Origin: Anser cygnoides
Lineage: Eukaryota > Chordata > Aves > Anseriformes > Anatidae
DNA: 64,000 bases
NCBI RefSeq assembly: GCF_040182565.1
Contig: NC_089886.1
Coordinates: 8,811,001 to 8,875,000 of the forward strand
Direction of reading: 5' to 3'
Shown here: positions 1 to 11,931 of the stretch, piece by piece
Position numbering within the stretch: position 1 is the stretch's first letter
Layout: the number at the start of each line of letters is the position of its first letter
The notes under the pieces: generated by a model
Told to the model about the DNA's origin: nothing
The model's input: only the letters and a program-made list of their open reading frames with translations
The model's database searches: none
Position numbers and translations under genes: made by a program

Positions 1-784
1 TGAACCCTGCAAGATTTCCTATAGGAGGTTCTTCTTTTTTGTGGATTTCCCACTTAATATGTCTTTACAGGTCTGTCTGAATGTAAAAAATGGAATCAGA
101 TTCCTGCTAACTTTCGTCACTGACAATATATACCTTAGAATAGGAGTTAGTTTTCCCTTTGCTGAAAGCTCCCGATAATGTGATTTGAACAACTTTGTGA
201 TATTCTTTTCAAGCATTATGTACCACTTTTTAAAGGCACACCCACAGATCTCCCACATAAAGGGGGCTTTGATTTTCCCAGCAAAGTGGTCATACCCATC
301 CCCTGAACCTCGGCTCTAAGTAGATTAAAGCAGCAGCACGTAAGGTTGAGGTGTCTAGCTCAGTTGTTCAGCAGGTTGATTAAATGTAACGAATTTAGGC
401 CTGGATCTTCAGGGGACACTCATCACACTGCACTGTGCAATACCAAGCTGTTGTTTATCCTCATTACTGGGTCTGTTGGAGCTTTCCCCCAGCCTGCAGA
501 GTTGACTCTGCACTAAAATTCATGACAAGATTCTTCAGATGCAGGAGGATCCGTGTCATCAACACATCAGTGCAAAACAGCTCAAGTACTGCGTGGAGCA
601 ACAGCAGCCGAGAGAGGTAAAACAAACTTCTGGGGCACTATTGCTCAGAAGAGATGCAATGAAAATACCGGTTATTTCTCTAGTTTTCTTCCTAATGGGA
701 CCTAAACAGCAGGAAATGGGGCTTTTTTTTCTTTTTTTTTTCATGCATTTATCCTTTGCAAGCATTAATGCAATTAATTTTTGA

Positions 785-989
785 AGAAAAGAAAAGAAAA
801 GAAAAGAAAAGAAGAAAAGAAAAGAAAAGAAAAGAAAAGAAAAGAAAAGAAAAGAAAAGAAAAGAAAAGAAAAGAAAAGAAAAGAAAAGAAAAGAAAAGA
901 AAAGAAAAGAAAAGAAAAGAAAAGAAAAGAAAAGAAAAGAAAAGAAAAGAAAAGAAAAGAAAAGAAAAGAAAAGAAAAGAAAAGAAAAG

Positions 990-1022
<33 letters not shown>

Positions 1023-1035
1023 GAAAAAAGAAAGA
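785..1035. repeat. Long (AAAAG)n pentanucleotide microsatellite
   Basis: About 250 bp of GAAAA units on the plus strand, with one interruption near 811 and a degenerate 3' end (AAAAAG units) from about 1010. The uninterrupted core is close to 40 units. It generates spurious Lys/Glu/Arg and Phe/Leu/Ser ORFs on both strands. Confidence 0.97.
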
Positions 1036-2874
1036 TGAGATCTACAAAGCTGAGCAAAGAAATACATGGAGGATAAATTGAAATTTGGGAGACTAGGTTT
1101 TAACAGCCTTTCTTGCAGATGTAATACCTGCTTATACTAGTCTCCGATTATCTATATTAAAATTAAAAAAAAAAAAAAAGTATTCCTTCTGTGCAAATTC
1201 ATCACCCTTGTTATTGCTATTCTAAGTGCAGCAAAGACCCTGGGAACTAAATTCTTCACTTGAAACTTCTTTGGGGAATGGTTCTTAGTTCAGAAGTCCA
1301 CTGTTTCCCCACCCAATTTCAATTTAATAGCATGTACAGTGATAAAGTGGGAAGAGACAGACATCTGGTAGAGCTAACTAGTCATTTGCTGGTTCTGTGA
1401 AAGTTTGTGCTTCCCAGTCAGTGTCACATATGAGAAATACAGATGGTCCCAAGATAGAAAAAAAGAAGTGTTGAAACATATACAAATGTTATGAGGACTT
1501 CAAGTGCAAAATGTTAACCAGCTGTGAATGTGACATCTCTAGTTTTACTAAATCTACTGAGATACATCATTACTGCACATGAAATCTATATATTTTCTGT
1601 ACTGATGGCAATTTCCCTGTTTTCCATTTGTTTCTCATTTGGGGCCAAAACCATCCAGATGAGAATATTAAAAAGATAAGAGTCCAAAAAGAAAAAGCAA
1701 AGTGCTCTCCATTTCGAAGTGCTGTTTGTAACAGCCCCAACCATTTCCTGTGATATAAGCTGTTTACTGGGGGGAGGACAGAAGTCACAAACATCTAGAG
1801 TTAAAAATATTATATAAACGTTAAAAAAAAAAATTAAAAGGTTACTAATTCACACAAAGTCCTAAAGATTTAGAGTCATCCATTCTATATACAGTTCAGT
1901 AATGCATGGAATGCAATAAGACATTTAAACCACAACACAGCAGTGATCTTGCCCTGTTGCTGGCAGTATCAGTTGTTTCCCACACAAGGGCCTAAATCTG
2001 ACCCTTTTATGAAAGTTTTACATTTGTAAAAATAGAACAGTTGGGAAATCTTGGGCACTTCTAGTTAAATTGCAAACAAAATAACCCTCTCTCTGCTGCT
2101 GCTTAAGCTCTGGATAATCACCGCATATCAAGACAATTACTTTTTCCCCTCATATGAGCTGTTTTGACAGAGCTTTTCAAATGTTATGTACAATGCAACC
2201 TAAAAGGAAAAGAAAATGTATGCTTCAGGATGCATTAAGGTGTACGAGGAGGAGGAGAGGCAGGGAAGCAGACGGCGTTGCCCTCCCTTCTCCGTGGACA
2301 AAAGCGCCAAATTGCAACTCCTGACTTGGGCATCTCACACCAGTGCGCAGCATCGCGATTGACACAGGGCAAAGAAATCACCCATGAAAAAAACAGACAG
2401 ATGCATTGCGACCTGTGAGGGGGAAAAGCAGCCATCGCAAGGCACTGGCCACATCCCCTGCACGTGTGGTGCATTGCCCACCTCGCCCCATCCCATCCAG
2501 GGCCTCCTGGGAGAAGGGAGATGGAAAGGATCTCATGTCTGGTGCCGGCACGGGCAGGAGCTCTCGGCAGGAAGGTAGGGGGACTGCTCTCAGCCTTCCA
2601 CCCCTGCTCCTCTCCTGCTCGGCTGGAAGGAACCACTCCTTCCCCAGCAGCGGGTGGCACTGAGCAGGGAGCCGCTTTGGGGTTTTTTCTCTGGTTTGTT
2701 TGTTTGGTTTTGCTAGGGGTGGAGCAGCGCTGGAAGAAAGTCAGATTCCTTATGCCCCTTCCTAAAATGTAACTGGGAGCAGGGATCAGTCTCTTTCACC
2801 CTGAACTGCCGGGAGGCTTTTCTTTTCTATTTTTGTTTTTCCTTTTTATTTTTTTCCACAGAGGGCAGAGAAAT

Positions 2875-2931
2875 TAAAAAAAAAAAAAAAAAAAAAAGAG
2901 AGAGAGAGAAAAGAGAGAGAGAGAAAGAAAG
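2875..2931. repeat. A-tract followed by (AG)n
   Basis: About 22 adenines, then GA dinucleotides interrupted by AAAG. Simple sequence in intron 6. Confidence 0.9.
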
Positions 2932-4559
2932 TCCCATTTTTAACTGAACTGGTAAAATATTATACTTTTGGTGGAGTTTTACACCCACCATGGACCAGCT
3001 TAGGTGACTGCAGACCACGGAGCCCTAAGCCAGGACCAGGACATTGTGGCTTCGATGCAAGGGACGAGGAGAGTTCCCAGATGGAACAGGGCTGGGGCTT
3101 CAACTGTGATGCAAACCCCATTTCTGCAGGGAACAGAGCTGCCGGTTTGGGATCCTCTCATTAATGGATTGTTTGCCTGTTCTTATGGACTTTATTATGA
3201 CATTAACTTGCTTTAAAATGTTATTTGTACAATTAGCTTTCCAAATGAGACTGTTCAGCTAACATATTTCTTTCAACACCCACAGCAAAATTATCCTGAA
3301 ATGACATCATAAACTTTTTTAGATCATTTTCCTAGTGATTTGTGCATCCGAGCCAGGAAGTTTTTACCTGAACAAAGGGATGGTAGCACAGGAAGAGGTG
3401 AATTTGCCTTTTCCTATCAGTCACAGAAAGACGCATTTCTTAATCCGTCTCTGTCATGTGGTAAGGCAGCATCCAAGTGACACCAGTTAACAGCAGGAAA
3501 ACACACTGGGACATCCCTTGAAGGAATAAACCCCTTTAAAGCAAACTGGGTGCATAAACACATCTGTGTGCATGAAGTTTAGCCAAAGGCCAACTTTGTG
3601 CAGGTTATTTCTGCACCTAACAACAGGAATGAGTGCCTGCCAGGGTGCTGCCACCTCTTGCAGCCACTTGGGAAGCTCCACCAGCTGCCAAATCCCTCTG
3701 CAGACTTCACCCACGGGCTCAGCTCCCACCAGGAGCTTCCAGCTGGGTTTAACACGGGGAATGACCCCGCTGAACTGAGCAGCCCAGGAGGGGGGACAGC
3801 AGCCTGGGCTGCTGCTGAGCCCTGGCGGGCACCCGCTGAGGTGGGCTCCACTCCCCGAGACCAAGGCAGAGCTCGCAGCCAGACGGAGCCGCTTCCCGGC
3901 AGCGCGCAGGCGCTCCAGCAGGCCCGTTATCCTCTGGAGGTTGGGATGGAAGCCAGCTCAGCCCTCCCCGTGTGCCCAGCTTCCCCTGTTGCCCTCCTCA
4001 GCATGCATTACCCCAGGGACGGGCCGGGATGAGCTTCGAGCTCCCCGAGACGAGTTGGGGTCTGCAACGTGCTCAGTGCTGCTGCCACCGTTCACTCGGG
4101 GCTCAGGAAGCTGGCCACCTGGGTAAACGTTAGAGGATCTCGTACATATTATATCCCCATTATTTTCTGACAGACTTTTCCTTCCATTATGCGATACAGG
4201 AAAAGAGGTTTAGTATTATAACACCGAGAACACGGGTTACAAGCTCCCGCTAACTACAAGCCCAGATCCTGGATACAGACACACATAGCTATCAACAAAA
4301 CAAGGTAGCACTGAGATCACATTAGGTTTTTCCTTTACATTTCATTAAAAAGAAAAAAGAAAAAAAAAAAAGAAAAACACCAAAAAAAAAAGCTTCACAT
4401 AGCTTCCTCCTCTTGACCTAACACAAATTCCATCAAACTTCAAAAACAATACTTTGAGATGCTGGAGGATGCAGGCCGGAAACTGAGGAAAGACTTTACA
4501 CAAAGTTAGGAAATCTTTTTTGGAGGGAATACTTCAAGCTACTGAACAATTTTATCTGG

Positions 4560-5100
4560 ATGACTAGATCTCATGGTAAATGAGTATATAATTAAATTTA
4601 AGAGCTGCGCTATTGTCTTTGAGGTATATCAGCTCATCAACAAAAGAAGGGCTGTTTAGCTATGCTAAAAGCAATATGTAAATACCATCCTCTGATAAAT
4701 AATTGATTATTGCCTTAATGTTTGACAAAGCCATAAAATGCCCTGCAGATTATGTCCAAAACATTTTAAGGTGATGCGAAATCATTTTTATTGTAATGAC
4801 AGTGAGCTGTCCATGGTTGACTGGTTTAAATTTTATCTTTTCATGTTAGGAAAGGTTTCTGTTTTCTTTGAGAATTTAATTATCAGAGGGTGTTTAATAT
4901 GATGGGAAGATTTATGGCCTTCAGGAGCTATCCAAAAATAGTGCTATAAAAATGGACTGAGATCCCATCACAAGCAATGAAGCTGTTACACAGACTTGAT
5001 GTTTGCAGGGAAAACTTTGCACATGAATGTATTTCGCTATTGTGCATAAAAGTTCCGTTTGGAGGATTTGAATTTTGACCCTAAGAGCTGACCCGAACTA
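4560..5100. promoter_or_regulatory. Candidate conserved noncoding element
   Basis: About 540 bp of non-repetitive AT-rich DNA with very few CpG and several TAAT cores. It contains CCAAAAATAG, which resembles a CArG/MEF2-type site. Predicted by appearance only. Confidence 0.25.
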
Positions 5101-5113
5101 TGGGGTGAGAATT

Positions 5114-5139
5114 AAAAAAAAAAAAAAAAAAAAAAAAAA
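5114..5139. repeat. Poly-A tract in intron 6
   Basis: About 25 consecutive A. Other A tracts of 12-18 nt occur at 27560, 27693, 34447, 41424, 44587 and 49258. None is preceded by a retroelement body that I can recognise. Confidence 0.85.
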
Positions 5140-8100
5140 GGCTTTACAAAAGAAAGCCAAGTTATGCTAGTACGGATGTGTTAGTGTTTATTTTGGAAAA
5201 TGCTCCTCACTATCAATAAATATTTCTTTTAACTTGTTGCCATTAAGATGCAGCGGGGATGAAGTTTTCCAGGAGGAGATAAAAAGAACAACAAAGATAC
5301 TCTCCTATTGTGTAATAATCAGTTCACATTTCAATGAATAAGTAATATTTCTCACAAACCAAAGTTAGATAGTGGATTTATTTAACCTCTGAGGGTCAGG
5401 TAATAAATACTAAGTGAATTATTCAGACCAATGGCTAATCAATACAATTCAGTGATATATTTTTTGTGTTTCATAAAAGGTTGTACACTAAAGGCAGTGA
5501 GCAATTATGGAAATTGGGCCCGAGCGGCACTCAATTCTTCTCTTACTTGAAACCCCAGCACCACTACCTTGACAGCAAATCGATTAGTGTGCTAGTGAAG
5601 CAGCTCAGCAACCTCTGACCCCTTCCAGCTCTGTCCAACAGCCTGGAGAGTATTTTATATTTATTTTATTGAATTAACCCCCTCTTGCCTGCACAGTGTT
5701 TTACACATACGGTTACGCCACAAGAGGAAAACGACAGGCGTCTCTCATTTAAATGCTTCTCTGTAGGTTGGAGCAAGGCAAACCAAACAGACGCCTTTGT
5801 TCTAGCTTCAGAAAGGCAGATTTTGCCACAGCATAGGGTTTTCAAGTCCATCCCAAAACTAACATAATTAACAGGATGCGAAGAAGTGTAGCACAGACAT
5901 TCAATCGCTCCCATTCGTGCCAGCCCTTGTGCACAGCTACCAACTTCATAAAATGTTGGAGTCACTGTTTTGCCCCCAAAATAAAAGCTCCTCAATAAAA
6001 GTGAGTTAATATTGCTATAGGTATAATATCCTGTTTTACACAGTGTAAGGGAGAACACTAGAGATTAATGGCATTTTCCACCAGGAAATTAAAACTAACA
6101 TAAAGCCACATAAAGCACTTTTTTTGGACGTTTAACTCTCTAGGCACTGCGCCTGCATCCTTTGCCCACCTAAACCCCGTCTGGTCCCAGTGGGAATTTG
6201 CAGATATGCAAGGCAATCCAAGACAAGGCAATTTGAGGTCCAAGATCTGCAGGCTTTCATTTGGAAAGCACTGTGCAGGGTGTTTGCCAGTGCCATGTAC
6301 CAGAAGCCCTTGCCCAGCCATGGTCACCAAGGTGTCACCTCCCTGTAGCTTTCTGCCCAGACTTCCAGGTGGAAACAGAAGCACAGAGAGCAGCCCTGAA
6401 AAAAAAAAACAAACAACCACAAAAAAAAAAGCATCTTCCTTGCCCAGCAAGCATCTGCTTAAATGCCATCTGCCTCATGTCTCCTTCTTATATATGACCA
6501 ACTGAAAATTATGTACCATCTCCATTTCCAAAAAACAGTAGCAGAAACACACAGAAAACGTGCTGAAACTAGTGCCATCCTACCCAGCCTCAAGCACATG
6601 AATAAGAACCTGACTTTTTGTGTCCTTAGCTGGAAACACAAGTACTGCAGCCCTCAGAAGGGCTCTGGATAAGACATCCATCCAAAGTACAAGTCTGTTT
6701 ACCTTCTCAACAATATCCATAGGAATAAGCTGCAGTTGCAGCTATTTGAATGCTCTCCATATCACAACAGAAAAAAAAAATCCCCTGTTTCTAGGGAATT
6801 TATTTATAATGTACACTGGTATAGCTGAGAGAAGGCTCGGATCCCCAAACCCTTAAATCAGGTTTCATTAGTGCTCCAATAACAAGAAGATCTAAACCAC
6901 AGGTAAATGCTCCAGGACTTGCCAGTATTACATCCCATCTGTATTACGAACTGTAAGCTGAAACATATAACAGCAAACTGTATGCAAATAACAGAACGAG
7001 AGATTTCAGGGGCAGAAATCAGAAAAAAAAAAAGAGTGAAGACATGATGCTGATCTCATTGAGGCTAAGAGGAACCAGATAAGACTTCAAATGCAGCCAG
7101 CCTGTGCCACTCCAAACGATGATAATCAAAGAAAAAACGGCATTTAGTAAGAGTCCAGAAGCTCGTGTGCTCTGTCTACAGGTCAGATTCTGTCACTTCA
7201 AGGCTGAATAAAGACTTTGTGCATAGCAAGGTACATCACTTGTAATAAGACCATTCACAGAAGAAGGTACCACTCAAAGTTCACCACATCTGACTGTGAG
7301 CAGATATCCAGCATCATCTCGAGCAGTGTATTTTATAAAACCCATATATGCTTTTATATAACACTGCATTGAGTTCTGAATTATTCTTTTCGTCTCTTTT
7401 GCTCTCAGATTCCATACAAAAGTGATTACTTCAGTCATTTTTCAATATTACTTTCATTCCTGGAAAATGCATTTTCAAAAGTTATTTATTTTTCACAGCA
7501 TGTCATGTTGTTATATTATACTAGTTAAAATAAAACCACTGTAGACTTCGGCATGCATTTATGTTTCTCTTTCAATGGTGTGATGTAGGATTTTCAGTTT
7601 TTATGCTGAATGTATTCTACATATTACATTATCAATCCTTTATCTTAGGTTCGGTGTAGATTTAAAAAACAAGCTGTTAAATCAAGTTACTAAAGTAATT
7701 GAGCTATAAAACTGCCTTCTTATTTATAATCACCATTTCCCTCCGAAAAAGAGTTTTTAAAGATCAGCTGCGGTTTCTGTTATGCAATTTTTTACACAAG
7801 TTTATGCCACTGCTTCCACTTAAAACCTAATTAAAATACTGAAGCAGATGTATGGCTCCTACGCAGGCAGTGGACTGGCTCTATCAGCACTGTGGGGGCT
7901 GTGGCCTGGGGTCCCTGCCCTAGATCTTCACCCCAGGGCTGCTGGCCATGATGCTCCACCACAATTCCCGAACCCGAGCACCTCTGTCCCCCCCCAGCCC
8001 GACCACAACGATGAGAAGCTGCACTGGGACCTTCTCACCTGTGTCCCACCTCCGTCCACCAAGCCCAGCATCCCCACAGCCAGGTGTATGTCTGAGTGGG

Positions 8101-8250
8101 AAAGGGTCCGAAACGTAACTTATTTGGAGACCAGGTCTTTGCTTGCCATAGCTGACAGGCGATAGTAAGCACCCAGCCCCTTCTGGATGGTGACTTCTTT
8201 ATAACCAACTCCATCAAACATCATGAAAATGACTGTCCAGATCTTTGCCC

Positions 8251-8291
8251 CCCCCCCCCAAAAAAAAAATAAAAAATTAAAAATTAAAAAC
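8251..8291. repeat. C-run followed by A-rich simple sequence
   Basis: About ten C, then about nine A, then TAAAAAATTAAAAATTAAAAA. Simple-sequence tract in intron 6. Confidence 0.85.
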
Positions 8292-9126
8292 CTATAGTCC
8301 TCTGGCTCTGTGGAGTGCTACCTAAGCAAAGCACAATGGCATCACAGCCCCAGCACTGATTTTCCAGGGGGGGCACAGCCAGAGCTGGGGGACACCTTCC
8401 CCCATGCAAGTGCCGCCGCCTGTAAAACCAGAACCGGGTGAAAATCCCACACCCTCGGGGCCAGGACTGCTTCAGGAACAAGATGCTCAATTTTCTTCAG
8501 GACACTTGATCCTCTAGAAAATCCTGCTTTCATTCCGGCAGGGCTGAATTAGAGGCAGGGGAAAAAAAAATAAAAAGGAAAAGCTTAAATATTTAATAAA
8601 CAGTTCCACAAAAACTCTGAGTGCAGCTCTGAAATTACTATCTGCTCTACACCCACAGAGGTGGCCAGGAAAATGGCTGAGGTCCAGATTACAGGGGACT
8701 TTTTTTCTGAAATAGCGCTGGCAGAGGCCTATCAGGAAATCTTTCAGAATTGCTTTAATCTTTCATTTTAGTTTGGTCTCTGGCCACACAAGTGTGTCCA
8801 GCCCTCAGAGACCCTGGAGGTCACTATCTGCGAGTGTTTAAAAACAGGAAAGCCATTACAGAAAAATCAGAAGAGCGAGGGGAAAAAAAAGTGCTCGCTG
8901 TAAATATGTACATTTTTAATACAACACAATGGTGGTTACATTTTTCGTTCTGCTATTGCTTTTAACTAAAAAGGAAGGGAACCTGGAATGTTATAAACAC
9001 CTCTGAGTTTTTAGCTCTCTGCCAAAGAATTTATCCATTAAACGCAACATGAACTATAAATCTGAATTTCAGATCCTTCTCACAGCATATGAATCTATTC
9101 TCCCCTTTGATATGCATGTGAAGTTC

Positions 9127-9160
9127 TCATTGACACTAATGGGAGTTACACGTGCTTATT
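9127..9160. mobile_element. Short remnant of sauropsid repeat
   Basis: CATTGACACTAATGGGAGTT followed by ACACGTGC resembles the CATTGACTTCAATGGGAGTTG...CGTGC phrase of the same repeat class. Very short. Confidence 0.3.
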
Positions 9161-11895
9161 ACGGGATAACTAGACCTCTCAGTGTGAATATATACCTCTA
9201 GACAGACAGCTCTGCTCAAGTTTAAAAAAAAAAAAAAAGAAGAGAGAGAGAAGAAGATACCAGTGGGGGGAAAAATCCATTACGGGTGTTTTGAAAACAA
9301 AAGTACCACTCTGTGCATTTTTGATCAGCAGGCAGCTTTGAGAAAACAGACATCTACAGAAACACACGCAGGTATGCGGTTGCATACACGTACCTCGTTC
9401 TCCCAGCACGCGGGGATGCTTTCGGAGACGTTCACAAGCGCACGTGGACCCACGAGGAGGGGAGAAAGGCTTCGCTCTGACCTGGTGAGGCTCCCGCTCA
9501 CTGCCAATCCCAACCCTCTCAAACCAACCCAACCTCATGATTTCGGCCGAACCAGCCCATTGCCACCAGCGGAGGGCTGGCACGGGGCTGTGGGAGGGCT
9601 GGGAGCCCTGGGTCTCGCCTATGGAGCGGGCGTAACGTGGCCACCGCGCTGGCTGCTGATGGGGCAGGGAGCACCGCTATCAGCAGTTATGTCTTTTATG
9701 GGAACGCTTCCTTAGATGTGTATTTATTTTTCAGCTTGCTGGCTAGAGGTGCTCCCAGGGACGGCAAATAGAGAGGGAGAGTCATGTTAAATTCATAAAC
9801 ACACGCTGTAGAAAGTAAGCGAGCGTAGAAGGATAACATACGAGTGCACACACACTATGCCCGTGTTTTATAGCACAAACGGGTGTGTGTATCTACACAC
9901 GTCTGTCCCTGAAACACATGTGCAATAAACTTTAACAGTAATAGAATATTGGCACTTAATGTCAAATTTATAAATTGACCTACCAGACCAGATGTACTCA
10001 GTATTTTATTTTTTTATCGAGACCCTTTACTGGAAATATTAGTAAAGGGTCAATTCCCTTCCGTGCCCCATGTGACACTTTTGAATAACTGTGCTATGCA
10101 CAACGCCTTAGGAAGACTTATAGGACTGTCACAATATTTAACTACTCATTTTTGCTTGCATGATTGTGGTTGATATGACCACAGAATACTGATCTACCCA
10201 AAAGAGAAAAATTATAGAGTGGAACAGTGGGATTTATGAATGAGATATCTTTGGCTGCAAAGCATTCCCATTTATAGCACTCAGCCACCACAAAACTGCT
10301 GTGTAATTGGAAGAGAAATTTTTCCCATGTACTGAAGCTACAGTCAAACTGCCAAACAATACGAGACAGCCTCGTCTGAATTGGAGGAGTCACATACCTG
10401 ATTTTTCTCCCACTCATTTAGAACCAGACCTTATTTCCCATCTCCTCCCCTCTTATGCTATGACTGGGGGTAGGAAGGCTGCATTTTGCGAGTGCCAGAG
10501 CCGAAAGCTGATTCCATTTAAGCATCTTCTCAGAATAAATGTGTGGACAAATCAGTAGGACTAGTCAGAGCTGCCAATTTTAACTTCCTGAGTATCTGCA
10601 TGTGAAAACTCTTATTTTCCCAAGGAGGCACATGGGCTATTGTTATGATTATTTATTTCTGCTATAACAGGCCAAGGAAGCCACCACGAGGGCCCTGTAA
10701 TGTGAGAGGACACACACGGCATCGCTGCCCCAGGGCACTTGGGAGGCGGAGGGACGCCCCCAAGGACAGATGGACGCTCCCAGGACAGGCGGACACTCAC
10801 CCACCCACTGCCTTCACACGAAGGAGCCTGGTGAGTCCCGCTGTGCTCTTGCAGCTTGCTGCAAGCCCCGGGCTCCTGCTTGCACAGCCCACCGGGGTAC
10901 ACCACGCTGGCTGGTGATGCAGCCCCAGAGCACTGCCTGGATGGAAAAAAGGACACGCACGCACGAGCTGCTTTGCCACCTCCCCGTGGTGCCATCTCTG
11001 TCCTCCCCATCTCTGCCGCCCAGCCAGGCTCTGCAGGGTCACCGCAAGGTCCCTGCCGGCACCCGCAACAGCCACCTGACGGCATCACGGCCACGTCTGT
11101 TTTCAGGAAAGGCGAGATCTCGGGCAGCCCTCTCTATGAACAGGGTGGAAAGCGGCACAGAGTGAAATCTCATCACGAGCTCCTGCCGGGAAGCACGTGG
11201 AAAGTGCTGCGGAGCAGCCCTGCAGCCTTACACCCCCAACGGAAAGGAGAAGTCAGGAAGCAGGTTTACTTGCACCGTTACGGCGTGATTGCTGCTGGAA
11301 ACACCTTCCTGTCGAGGTCCCTGCGACCGCATCCCTAAGCACACACGCTGCTCCGCATGGCCATCAGACCACAGCACCTCGGGAGGCAGTGTGGCCGTGG
11401 CACTGCTCCCCAGCGAGTGGGACAAATGCTCAATTAAGTGACTGCAGCTCTGCAGGGGAGCAAACACCTCCCCAGAGAGGTCCAGGTTGGGTCCCTCCAG
11501 CAGGAAGGCCTTTATGCTGCACCCCTGGGTGAGGGGTGCTGGTCGCCGCTTCTGCTCCCCGACCGGTTCCTTCGGGGGTCTCGGTGTCTCTGGGAGCCAA
11601 TTTGCAAAATATGGACCATGGGAAGGAAATCTCCTCTCCAGAGCTCAGGACCCCACACAAAGCTCAGGGCTGGGCACCCAGATAAATCAAGCACCCCAGT
11701 CACAAGGTGCGGGACAACATTGTCTGCGGATGAGCAATGAGGCCCAGGACAGTTCTTCTCCCTGCCTGTCGATACGTTGTCTCAGTTCACGTTTTCTCTT
11801 TTCACCTCATCCACAAAGAAAATCAAAATGCCAGAGAACAAATGTAACACAACTTTATGTTTTAAAGGGTTTCATGGTTTGTCAAGAGTTCTCCA

Positions 11896-11931
11896 TTTCA
11901 AATCCCCTTTTCAAATCCCTTTCAAATTCCC
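11896..11931. repeat. Three tandem 12-mers (TTTCAAATCCCC type)
   Basis: Units at 11896-11907, 11908-11919 and 11920-11931 share TTTCAAATCCC with one or two substitutions each. Small tandem duplication in intron 6. Confidence 0.85.

Noticed and set aside
749..1076. Lys/Arg/Glu- and Phe/Leu/Ser-repeat ORFs on both strands
   Set aside because: Translations of the AAAAG microsatellite; not genes.
10640..11720. Several plus- and minus-strand ORFs of 90-160 codons in a GC-rich islet of intron 6
   Set aside because: Competing frames on both strands, no recognisable domain; a GC-rich intronic islet explains them.
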